Below, piece by piece: positions 15,361-24,432 of a stretch of DNA of 34,207 bases. The stretch is from an uncultured Thermomicrobiales bacterium (GTDB lineage: Bacteria > Chloroflexota > Chloroflexia > Thermomicrobiales > UBA6265), in assembly GCA_902806355.1 (NCBI GenBank), contig CADCWI010000036.1, positions 1-34,207 on the forward strand, read 5' to 3'. A program made the translations under genes and the position numbers. The notes under the pieces were generated by a model. It saw only the letters and a program-made list of their open reading frames with translations. It was not told where the DNA came from and did not search any database. Each line of letters starts with the position of its first letter. The stretch's first letter is position 1.

Positions 15361-16449
15361 TCAGCGCTCCAGAATCGCATCGATGGCGTCGCGAAGGGAT
15401 CGGAGAGCGGCCGCGGCTTCCGGCGTCGCCGGCACGCCTGGACCCGCGAGGCCAGCCAACGTTCGCGACACGGCATTGAGGTCCTTGCTGAGTCTCTCGT
15501 CCGTAAAGCGAGGCGCCCCCGCGAGATTCACCAGATCGCGGAGCCGTTGCCGCTCCGGCCGTGCTCCACGGACGGCGTTATCGATAGCCTTGAGCAGGAG
15601 GATCGACTGCTGATCGAGCAGCTTGCGGTCGGTAGGATCGACGATCGCCCGGAGAGAGCCGAGGGCTGCGGTGGCTGCGTCCAGGTCATCGTCTGCCGTG
15701 ATCGGCACGTCCTTGAACGCGCGCGCGATGCGCGTGGCGGTGGCGGCGGGCAGGTCCTCGCTGAGCAGCAGCGCCCGCATCGCTTCCTGCTTCGCTCCGG
15801 AGAGGCCCTGGAGTGCGCGGCTCTGCTTCTCGCTGAGGCGGCCTTCCCGAACATCCGTCTGCACGTCCGCCGGAAGCTTTTCGGTACCGAGAAGCTGGAA
15901 CAGCCGGCTGCGCTTGATGCCGACCGCGGCGGCGACATCGTCCCACGGTGGGTCGCCGAGCTGGCTTCGCAGCGCGCGGATCGCCGCCGCACGATCGACC
16001 GCATTGAGGTCGTCGCGGACAATGTTTTCCATCAGCTGATGAACGAGCAGCCGGTCCTGAGGCACGTCGCGGACGATCGCCGGAATCTCGGTCAGGCCGG
16101 CGAGCCGGGATGCACGGTAGCGTCGCTCGCCATGGACGATGACGTAACGGTCGCGATCCGCGTCGAGGCGGACGACGATTGGCTGAAGCACGCCCTCGGT
16201 GCGGATACTTGCCGCCAACTCGTCGAGTCGCTCCGGGTCGAAGGTGCGACGTGGTTGTGTGGGGTCGGCCACGATCCGTTCGAGCTCGATGATCTTGGCG
16301 TCGGTCAGGTCCTTGACGCCGACAGCCTGTGGGCGCGTATCGCTAAAGAGGGAATCGACGGTGAAACGACGACGGGCGCGATTGGCTGGTGCAGACCGAT
16401 CATCGCGAGGTGGCTCGCCGGGACTCTGGGTGCGTGCGCGATCAGCCAT
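15361..16449 (-). CDS. parB: ParB-family partition protein
   Basis: The 362-aa protein has the ParB/Spo0J nuclease-like N-terminal domain with DPTQPRRTFDPERLDELAAS (62-81) and the CTP/DNA-clamp motif G107-ERRYRA, followed by ENIVRDDLNAVDRA. A helix-turn-helix region follows near 170-190 (WDDVAAAVGIKRSRLFQLLG). The C-terminal 150 residues are helical and unlike the short dimerisation domain of chromosomal ParB. The usual N-terminal 'LGRGL.AL' ParA-interaction peptide of Spo0J is not seen. The start ATG 16449 overlaps the parA stop by 8 bp. It should load onto parS and, with the adjacent ParA, segregate DNA; a role as a noncanonical ParB regulator is possible. Confidence 0.9.
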   Translation of the reverse strand: MADRARTQSPGEPPRDDRSAPANRARRRFTVDSLFSDTRPQAVGVKDLTDAKIIELERIVADPTQPRRTFDPERLDELAASIRTEGVLQPIVVRLDADRDRYVIVHGERRYRASRLAGLTEIPAIVRDVPQDRLLVHQLMENIVRDDLNAVDRAAAIRALRSQLGDPPWDDVAAAVGIKRSRLFQLLGTEKLPADVQTDVREGRLSEKQSRALQGLSGAKQEAMRALLLSEDLPAATATRIARAFKDVPITADDDLDAATAALGSLRAIVDPTDRKLLDQQSILLLKAIDNAVRGARPERQRLRDLVNLAGAPRFTDERLSKDLNAVSRTLAGLAGPGVPATPEAAAALRSLRDAIDAILER

Positions 16450-17242
16450 GATCTGGTGACTCCTCTCCGGCATCCGCGCCCCCCGCCCGTTCCAGCCAGG
16501 TGCCGACATCGCGATAGGCGGCGGCGACGGTCGAGCGCGGCATGTACTGGAGAACGCTCGTACGCTCGGCCGTCGATTCGGCACCGCGTACCGAAAGCGG
16601 TATCGACGGCAGGAGCGGCAGATCGGGATATTGCTCTTCAAGTGTCGTCAGCATGTCGGCCGCAAGGCGCGATGAATGATGGACCTTGGTTGGCAGGAAT
16701 CCGAGCACGTCGAGATCCGGATTGAGGCGCTGGATACGTCCGATCGTCTCGAACAGGCGGCGCAGCACCATGATCGAGAGCGGATGCGGCTCGATCGGGA
16801 TCACCAGCTCCCGGATCGCCACGAGGATGTTGATCGAGATGATGTTGAGCGCGGGCGGCGCATCGACGAGAACGAACTCGTACGAAGAGAGATCGGCCGC
16901 CCGCAGCCTGTTGTCCAACTGGCGTTCGCGCTCTAGCACGTTCAGCAGCTCGAGCTCGGCGGCGGCGAGATCCGGGTGCGACGGTGCGATATCGACCCCG
17001 GCAATTGCGGTCGGCAGGGCGACATCGGCGATGCCAACCTGATCGTCGAGCAGCAGGTCATAGACCGAGAGATCGATCGCGACAACATCCGTGCCGGTCG
17101 CCATGGTCAGGCTGGCCTGCGGGTCGAGATCGGCCATCAGCACGCGGTGACCGCGTTCCGCGAGCGCTGCCGCGACATTCAGCGTGCTGGTCGTCTTGGC
17201 GGTTCCGCCCTTCTGATTGAAGAAGCCGATCAGGCGCGCCAT
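16442..17242 (-). CDS. parA: ParA-family ATPase with KGGTAKTT Walker A
   Basis: The 266-aa product is a ParA/MinD-type ATPase. The deviant Walker A is FNQKGGTAKTTST with signature lysine K11 and catalytic K16; the usual sequence is KGGVGKTT, so Thr-Ala replaces Val-Gly. MADLDPQASLT (36-46) is the A' region and FVLVDAPPALN the Walker B region. ATG 17242 is chosen because it starts directly at the first strand and has GAGG 5 nt upstream; longer frames upstream are less compact. It is translationally coupled to parB. A second, conventional ParA is encoded at 20906-21733. Confidence 0.9.
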   Translation of the reverse strand: MARLIGFFNQKGGTAKTTSTLNVAAALAERGHRVLMADLDPQASLTMATGTDVVAIDLSVYDLLLDDQVGIADVALPTAIAGVDIAPSHPDLAAAELELLNVLERERQLDNRLRAADLSSYEFVLVDAPPALNIISINILVAIRELVIPIEPHPLSIMVLRRLFETIGRIQRLNPDLDVLGFLPTKVHHSSRLAADMLTTLEEQYPDLPLLPSIPLSVRGAESTAERTSVLQYMPRSTVAAAYRDVGTWLERAGGADAGEESPDHG

Positions 17243-17404
17243 GAGACCTCGCTTCCAGATGTGGAGCGGGGAGAGCGGCAAAGACGAAGGTGGATGCTCC
17301 GAGACCTGAACGCCATGGTGACAGTGTGGCACTCACGGCCGACCGAGAGCAAGCAGGGATTGAAGAGTATCGGCGCAGGTGAGCGGTGAAACACTCCAGA
17401 CGTG

Positions 17405-17438
17405 TGAAGGCCCGGATGATCGATCATCCGGGCCTTCA
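17405..17438. terminator. perfect 34-bp palindrome, probable terminator
   Basis: TGAAGGCCCGGATGATC is followed immediately by its exact reverse complement. The stem would be about 15 bp with a 4-nt loop, between the 103-aa gene (stop 17492) and parA on the minus strand. The flanks are not strongly T-rich. A half parS-like site GTGAAACA lies at 17386-17393. Confidence 0.6.
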
Positions 17439-17491
17439 GCCTGTTCCCCTTAAAGAGCCATATAACGCGGGGCGATCCGGACCGCCCCGGT

Positions 17492-17803
17492 TCATGCCAG
17501 TTCGGGATGGATGCGTTCTCCAGCGGCGATCAGCAGCTGGCCGAGCGAGCGCCGGACGCGAACCGAGGTACCGGGCCGGGCACGCTTGCTTTCCTCGATC
17601 TGGCGTCTCAAGGTCAATGAGCGCTCGATCTCTTCGGATCGAGAGCGAATGATCTCGGGATGGGTATAGAAGGCTTGGTTCATCTTCCTGTGCTCCAGGC
17701 TCCTGGCTTGCACCTCGAACCGGGAGGGCGGCCGGCGGGACGACGTGTGATCGTTCTCGATCGCGTCGATGAGTGATTGATGCGAAGACAGTGGCAAAAA
17801 CAT
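17492..17803 (-). CDS. hypothetical protein (103 aa)
   Basis: ATG 17803 is preceded by AAGGAGGT, a near-perfect SD, with 9 nt spacing, so translation should be strong. No family is recognised. The centre is a likely amphipathic or coiled helix (RSRSEEIERSLTLRRQIEES, near 54-73) followed by a basic segment KRARPGTSVRVRRSLGQLLI and a C-terminal AAGERIHPEL. The composition suggests a soluble cytoplasmic protein. It stands upstream of parA-parB on the same strand, with a palindrome between. The leader contains two hairpins, so post-transcriptional control is possible. Confidence 0.75.
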   Translation of the reverse strand: MFLPLSSHQSLIDAIENDHTSSRRPPSRFEVQARSLEHRKMNQAFYTHPEIIRSRSEEIERSLTLRRQIEESKRARPGTSVRVRRSLGQLLIAAGERIHPELA

Positions 17804-17977
17804 GAGAGTTAGACCTCCTTTTGAGGAAAAACGGGCGAGAGATAACGGCCGGAAGTTATTCGACTTCCGATAATGCCAGGTACCTTAGGGTTTCTCGCGT
17901 GAATCTGTGGAGAGACCGCGCGTGAGGGCGCGTCTCGGTACCGAAGATCGTCGGCTTCGTCAACATCTCAGGCGCAC
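17804..17977 (-). promoter_or_regulatory. structured leader and candidate promoter of the 103-aa gene
   Basis: On the minus strand TTGACG (17958-17963) and TACCGA (17935-17940) are spaced 17 nt; the -35 is good and the -10 poor. Downstream lie two hairpins: GAGACCGCGC with GCGCGTCTC (17912-17936) and CGGAAGT with ACTTCCG (17850-17869). The SD follows at about 17813-17819. The leader would be about 125 nt. Confidence 0.4.
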
Positions 17978-18007
17978 AAAAAACCCGGGTCGTTCGCCAA
18001 CCCGGGT
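17978..18007 (-). terminator. intrinsic terminator of the 27-codon unit
   Basis: On the minus strand ACCCGGGT (18007-18000), a 9-nt loop and ACCCGGGT (17990-17983) form an 8-bp stem, followed immediately by a run of five to six T. The stop codon of the small ORF lies 33 bp before. Confidence 0.85.
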
Positions 18008-18040
18008 CAAGCACCGTTGATCGTGAGCGTCTTGGGCGCT

Positions 18041-18124
18041 CTACGTCTCAGGAGGACTCGGCCGCGAATCGGACGAAACACACGCATTAATAGGGGTGCT
18101 CCCCACTTTGGCTGACACGCTCAT
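18041..18124 (-). CDS. 27-aa small peptide gene with near-perfect SD
   Basis: ATG 18124 is preceded by AAAGGAGG (18133-18140 on the complement) with 8 nt spacing, among the best ribosome binding sites in the window. The ORF encodes 27 residues (MSVSAKVGSTPINACV... ending RPSPPET) and stops at TAG. It lies between a good promoter (18242-18270) and a strong terminator (17978-18007). The peptide is neutral, with a single cysteine and a Ser/Pro-rich end. It is not hydrophobic, so it is not a membrane toxin of the usual kind. No family is recognised. It might be a leader or short peptide carried on a regulatory RNA rather than a protein with its own function. Confidence 0.55.
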   Translation of the reverse strand: MSVSAKVGSTPINACVSSDSRPSPPET

Positions 18125-18241
18125 TGCTGTTTCCTCCTTTCTAATTCGCAACGCATTGGATGCTTATAAAACCCGGCAGCCCCACTCCCTCATGTTCGCG
18201 ACCATCAGGACCACGACGAAGGACGTTGCCAACCTGCTCCC

Positions 18242-18270
18242 ATACTATGGCCGGCCGCTGGCAAAGTCAA
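18242..18270 (-). promoter_or_regulatory. sigma-70-like promoter of the 27-codon unit
   Basis: On the minus strand TTGACT (18265-18270) and TAGTAT (18242-18247) are separated by exactly 17 nt. The start would be near 18235, giving a leader of about 110 nt. That leader also contains a 13-codon frame starting at ATG 18205. Confidence 0.65.
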
Positions 18271-18290
18271 CAGCCTACGCAAGATTTTGA

Positions 18291-18314
18291 CAAAAACCGG
18301 CGATTAGGCCGCGG
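18291..18314 (-). terminator. weak terminator after the PAP2 gene
   Basis: On the minus strand CGGC-CTAATC-GCCG is followed by GTTTTTG, 20 bp after the PAP2 stop codon. The stem is short but GC-only, and the T-run supports termination before the next promoter. Confidence 0.4.
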
Positions 18315-18333
18315 TCGGGTCGGCGAAGAACAC

Positions 18334-19278
18334 TCAACTGGTCCAGCTACGTTGCCGATCTGGCTGGGTGGGTGCGGGATCGGAAGCGGTCCACGGCAAT
18401 TGCAACGGATACGGTAACCACCGGTTGATCAGCAGCGCCGCCCCGACGACGGCCCAGCCGCCAATGATGTCGAGCCAGTAGTGATTCCCGGTCACGATCA
18501 CCGTGTAGGAGATCAGGATCACAAGGAAGACGCCGATTCCCTGCCCGATCCGTTTCCAGGGAAGTGCTCCCGCAATCATGATCGCGGCGACAAGCGTCCA
18601 GCCGGAATGCATGCTGGGCATAGCGGCGAACCGGTTGGCGGTAACGAGCCCGGATTCCGAATGGTAGTTCGGGCCGTAGACCGCGAGGGTATCGACAAAG
18701 GGCCATCCGTAGGGCGCCATGAATCGGGGCGGTGCGAGCGGATAGATCACATACCAGGGAACCGCGATGATCATTGAGAGGATGAAGACCCGCCGCAAGT
18801 AGCGATACCGCGCGGGAGCCAGGATCAGCAGAATCATCGCGCACGCGTAGAAGCCATACATGTAGTAGGCGTACACGTAGTTGAAGAAGAGGATGAGATC
18901 GCCGCGGTCCAGCACCCAGCGCTGGAGGTCGAGCTCGACATTGGTGTTGAGCGCACCCTGGATGTCGAGAATCTGCAGCGCATGGTCGAACGCGACCGAT
19001 TCGGCTCGGGTGATGAAGGTCTTGCGGACGAGTTTGTATGCCTGGAACAGCAGGAGGAAGAGAAGGATCTGTGATGTGCCCCACAAAAGGATCCTTGGCC
19101 AGGAACGTCCAGAGGGCCACCGGGGTTCGCGATCGTCCGCTGGCCGAAAGGTGGAACGCTCAACCATTGTGTGATCCCGAGGATCGATACGGGGCTCACC
19201 AATCACGCTACCAGTCCCGCGGTCTCCCGATGGTGCTCCTGTCAGTTTCGATGACCCCGCCGTCTGCTCTGGTGTCAT
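18334..19278 (-). CDS. PAP2-superfamily membrane phosphatase / phosphotransferase
   Basis: The 314-aa integral membrane protein has a hydrophilic N-terminal stretch of about 60 residues and then about six membrane segments (for example 63-83, 128-154, 164-182, 227-240, 248-263, 271-288). The PAP2 motifs are A219-MPSMHSG (catalytic H224) and GNHYWLD (H266, D270), with PPRF at 183-186. The arrangement matches the PAP2_3/Aur1-like inositol phosphotransferase group, so it may remove or transfer a lipid-linked phosphate or phosphoinositol. GGAG is 5 nt before ATG 19278. It lies 29 bp after guaB on the same strand and probably shares its transcript. Confidence 0.88.
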   Translation of the reverse strand: MTPEQTAGSSKLTGAPSGDRGTGSVIGEPRIDPRDHTMVERSTFRPADDREPRWPSGRSWPRILLWGTSQILLFLLLFQAYKLVRKTFITRAESVAFDHALQILDIQGALNTNVELDLQRWVLDRGDLILFFNYVYAYYMYGFYACAMILLILAPARYRYLRRVFILSMIIAVPWYVIYPLAPPRFMAPYGWPFVDTLAVYGPNYHSESGLVTANRFAAMPSMHSGWTLVAAIMIAGALPWKRIGQGIGVFLVILISYTVIVTGNHYWLDIIGGWAVVGAALLINRWLPYPLQLPWTASDPAPTQPDRQRSWTS

Positions 19279-19307
19279 CCGGACTCCCCTGATGCCACGT
19301 TCCTTCC

Positions 19308-21733
<2,426 letters not shown>

Positions 21734-22128
21734 AGGACCTCTGCATCGATGATTGAGCCGTGAGCCGGCTGCTTGCGGCGATCTCGCCGAGCGGGTAACG
21801 TCACCTTTGTGAAAGCACGTCGCACCCGGATCTCGCCAGGTGATCGGTCATAGGCAGGCCAGATGACTTTCGGTCACCGGGGGCGTTGCCCGATCGTATC
21901 ACGCCAACCCGTCACGGCTCAAACGCACGTCGTTTCACCATTGGAAGTGCGGGGATGAAGGCGGAGAACCCATCGACACACTCGCTCCTTTGAGCATTGC
22001 TGACCGACATTTCAGAGCGACCACCGCCTATCGCCCTGAATGCCGGCAGAGCGGCCGCCTGGCATGGACGAGCGACTTGAACTGGGTCTCCACTTCCCGG
22101 CGCGATGTTCTCCGGAACGGACGACTGT
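21734..22128. other. intergenic region between pyrF and soj
   Basis: This 395-bp stretch contains no convincing gene. It holds the candidate promoter of the soj-guaB-PAP2 unit and, near 22129, the end of pyrF. No clear pyrF terminator was seen. Confidence 0.5.
21893..21922 (-). promoter_or_regulatory. candidate promoter of soj-guaB-PAP2
   Basis: On the minus strand TTGAGC (21917-21922) and TACGAT (21893-21898) are separated by 18 nt. The start would be near 21886, about 150 nt before the TTG start of soj. Confidence 0.4.
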
Positions 22129-22971
22129 TCACAAGGTGCCGGAGACGGTCGCACCGGCGGCGTTGATCCGGTCACGGAGGTCCCGGGCGGATTCGCCGGC
22201 CGCGGTACCGAAATCCCGGTCCCCGCCCGCATAGATGATCGCTCGTGAGGCGGAACAAAGCAGTCCTGTTCCGGGGGGAGTCTGGCCGGCTCGGATCGAT
22301 GCCTCGATATCCCCTCCCTGGGCGCCGATCCCTGGAAGCAGGACCAGTTGGTCCGGACAGCGCTGGCGAACCTGGGCAAGTTGCTGGGGGTACGTTGCGC
22401 CGACCACAAGACCGACCGATGCCGGATACCCGGCTTCCCACCGGCGACAGCGATCCGCGACTGAAAGGAAGAGTGGCTCCCCACTCGCCAGCGGGAGATC
22501 CTGCACGTCGCCGCTGCCAGGATTGCTGGTCTTGCAGAGCATGATCACGCCCTTGCCCTCATATGACAGGTACGGGGCAACGGCATCCTCGCCAAGGTAC
22601 GGGTTGACGGTGATCGCGTCGAAGCCGAACTCGTCAAACCATCCGTGAGCGTACGCTTCGGCCGTCGCGCCCAGGTCGTTGACCTTGCAGTCCAGGATGA
22701 CGGGGATGTCGTGCGGGATCGCGTGGCGCACGGCCCAGAGCACGTTAAGGCCGGTTCGGCCGAGCGCGGCGAAGAAGCCGAGGTTGGGTTTGTAGGCGGC
22801 CACGAATGGATGGGTGGCCTCGATCAGTTCCTGGCAGAAGCGGACGACTGATTCCGGTGATCGATCGAAATGTTCGGGCATCCGGGATTGAACGGGATCC
22901 AGGCCCACACACAGAAGTGTTCGCGCGGATTGCATGCGAGCCGCGAGCCGTTCGTCAAACGAAGCTGACAC
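22129..22971 (-). CDS. pyrF: orotidine-5'-phosphate decarboxylase (type 2)
   Basis: The 280-aa enzyme converts OMP to UMP in pyrimidine synthesis. It matches the longer type 2 subfamily: CVGLDP near 21-26, AAYKPNLGFFAALG (58-71), the catalytic D94-x-K96-x-x-D99 in ILDCKVNDLGATAEAYA, MLCKTSNPGSGD, and the phosphate-binding LLPGIGAQGGD. The start is GTG 22971 with AAAGG about 9 nt upstream. It is a single gene on the minus strand, divergent from the dehydratase gene. Confidence 0.95.
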   Translation of the reverse strand: MSASFDERLAARMQSARTLLCVGLDPVQSRMPEHFDRSPESVVRFCQELIEATHPFVAAYKPNLGFFAALGRTGLNVLWAVRHAIPHDIPVILDCKVNDLGATAEAYAHGWFDEFGFDAITVNPYLGEDAVAPYLSYEGKGVIMLCKTSNPGSGDVQDLPLASGEPLFLSVADRCRRWEAGYPASVGLVVGATYPQQLAQVRQRCPDQLVLLPGIGAQGGDIEASIRAGQTPPGTGLLCSASRAIIYAGGDRDFGTAAGESARDLRDRINAAGATVSGTL

Positions 22972-23409
22972 ACAGTTGGCCTTTCGCGTGATAAGGGAGG
23001 CTCATGCCACTACTTTACCATCATGAAGGTCGGAGGCATTGACGTTTTTGTCACAGAGGAACCACGAGAACGTACATTGTATTGTGACATTACGGAACAG
23101 GTTTTTCCTTCGGAGGCACGGTGGTACACTGCCCTCACGTTAACCGTCATGTACCCGTGCAAGGGGTTTTGGGTCCGCGAGCATTCTTGAAACGATGCCC
23201 TGTCTGGTTATCGACAATCTACGCCCGTAGTGACGGCACGGAACGTCCAAGGCAAGGATCTGGGGCATTGTAATATCCACCGCGTATTCCCGATGTCCAG
23301 GGTATTTCCGCCTTAGGGGGCATCGCTGAGTCCTGACGTGATGTATGGGCCACGCAGGGGCGCGTCGGCTATCGGCCTTCGTAGAGAAGCAAAGGTGGTC
23401 CCTGTTCTT
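22972..23409. other. divergent intergenic region between pyrF and dehydratase
   Basis: This 438-bp region is less GC-rich than its neighbours. TGTCACA (23049-23055) and TGTGACA (23083-23089) form an inverted repeat 27 nt apart. TGG-TACACT at 23122-23130 looks like an extended -10 on the plus strand, which would give the dehydratase a long leader of about 270 nt. No known riboswitch could be matched by eye. Confidence 0.4.
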
Positions 23410-24432
23410 ATGGTCCAGCATGTCGCGCCCGCCAGGCACATACACCCAGCAGGGTGGGACGGTCCGTTACCGTCGCTTGCCGACGTGTTCAGCGCACGGG
23501 CGGTCATCCGGACGATGCTTGAGCCAACACCGCTGGTGGAAGCCGAAGCGTTGTCCGAGCGGCTCGGGTTCACCGCGCTTGTCAAGTGCGAGAACATGCA
23601 GCCGACCGGTGCGTTCAAGATCCGGGGCGGGCTTTACCTGCTCAGCCGCCTTCCCGAGCAGACGCGGCGGCGAGGAGTCGTGGCGGCATCAACCGGCAAT
23701 CACGGGCAATCGATCGCCGCCGCCGCTCAACGAACGGGCACGCGAGCAACGATCTTCGTTCCGGAGGTCGCGAATCCCCTGAAAGTTGCGGCGATCCGGC
23801 GCTTTGGCGCAGTCGTCAGGCACGAGGGGAACGACTTCCGGGAATGTTTCGCCGCCGCGCAGCGGTACGCCGGGTCGGTCGGTGCTCACTTCATTCACTC
23901 GGCCAACGAGCCGGACCTGATTGCCGGCGTCGCCACGCACACACTGGAAGTGATGGAGGCGCATCCGGACATCGATGCGATCTTCGTCCCGATCGGGGGA
24001 GGCAGTGGGCTCTGTGGCGCTTGTATCGCCGGGAAGGGCATTAAGCCAGACCTCAAGGTGTATGGGGTGCAGGCCACTGGTGCGCCCGCGGTGTATGAGT
24101 CGTGGAAGGCAAGAGAGCTGAAAACGCTGTCAACACCGGATACGTTTGCGGAAGGCCTGGCAACGAGCGAGGCGTTTGCATTGCCGGCGGCATTGCTCTG
24201 GGACCGGGTCGACGACATTCTGCTCGTGACGGATACGGAATTGCGGCGCACGGTGCTCACGTTGCTCGAAACCACACGGATGCTGGCGGAGGGAGCCGGG
24301 GCGGCGGGACTGGCCGGGGCGTATCAGATGCGGAACGACCTTTCGGGGAAGAAGGTCGCGATCGTCCTGTCGGGCGGCAACCTGACGTTGGATGCATTGC
24401 GGCAGATCATGGCTGAGGAGCGTGCGTGGTGA
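23410..24432 (+). CDS. threonine/serine dehydratase-like PLP enzyme (fold type II)
   Basis: The 340-aa protein is a PLP-dependent beta-family enzyme. The Schiff-base lysine is K70 in ENMQPTGAFKIRGG, the substrate loop is ASTGNHGQS (93-101) and the phosphate cup is IGGGSGL (195-201). LSGGNLTL near the C-terminus is the cofactor-ring contact. There is no ACT domain, as in catabolic threonine or serine dehydratases; serine racemase-type activity is another possibility. The ATG at 23410 has AGGTGG 11 nt upstream, and a longer frame begins at 23338, so the start is uncertain. The stop overlaps the TPR gene start by 4 bp. Confidence 0.9.
   Translation: MVQHVAPARHIHPAGWDGPLPSLADVFSARAVIRTMLEPTPLVEAEALSERLGFTALVKCENMQPTGAFKIRGGLYLLSRLPEQTRRRGVVAASTGNHGQSIAAAAQRTGTRATIFVPEVANPLKVAAIRRFGAVVRHEGNDFRECFAAAQRYAGSVGAHFIHSANEPDLIAGVATHTLEVMEAHPDIDAIFVPIGGGSGLCGACIAGKGIKPDLKVYGVQATGAPAVYESWKARELKTLSTPDTFAEGLATSEAFALPAALLWDRVDDILLVTDTELRRTVLTLLETTRMLAEGAGAAGLAGAYQMRNDLSGKKVAIVLSGGNLTLDALRQIMAEERAW

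Noticed and set aside
17386..17393. parS site upstream of parA
   Set aside because: Only one half (GTGAAACA) is present; the other half does not match the palindromic consensus.
18096..18290. Plus-strand 64-aa frame in the small-gene region
   Set aside because: It overlaps the minus-strand unit with promoter, SD and terminator; no SD of its own.
23230..23300. T-box-like leader before the dehydratase
   Set aside because: A CCACCGCG string is present but the conserved T-box bulge and specifier architecture could not be found.
23140..23445. Minus-strand 101-aa frame in the pyrF-dehydratase gap
   Set aside because: No SD, no domain, odd composition; regarded as chance.
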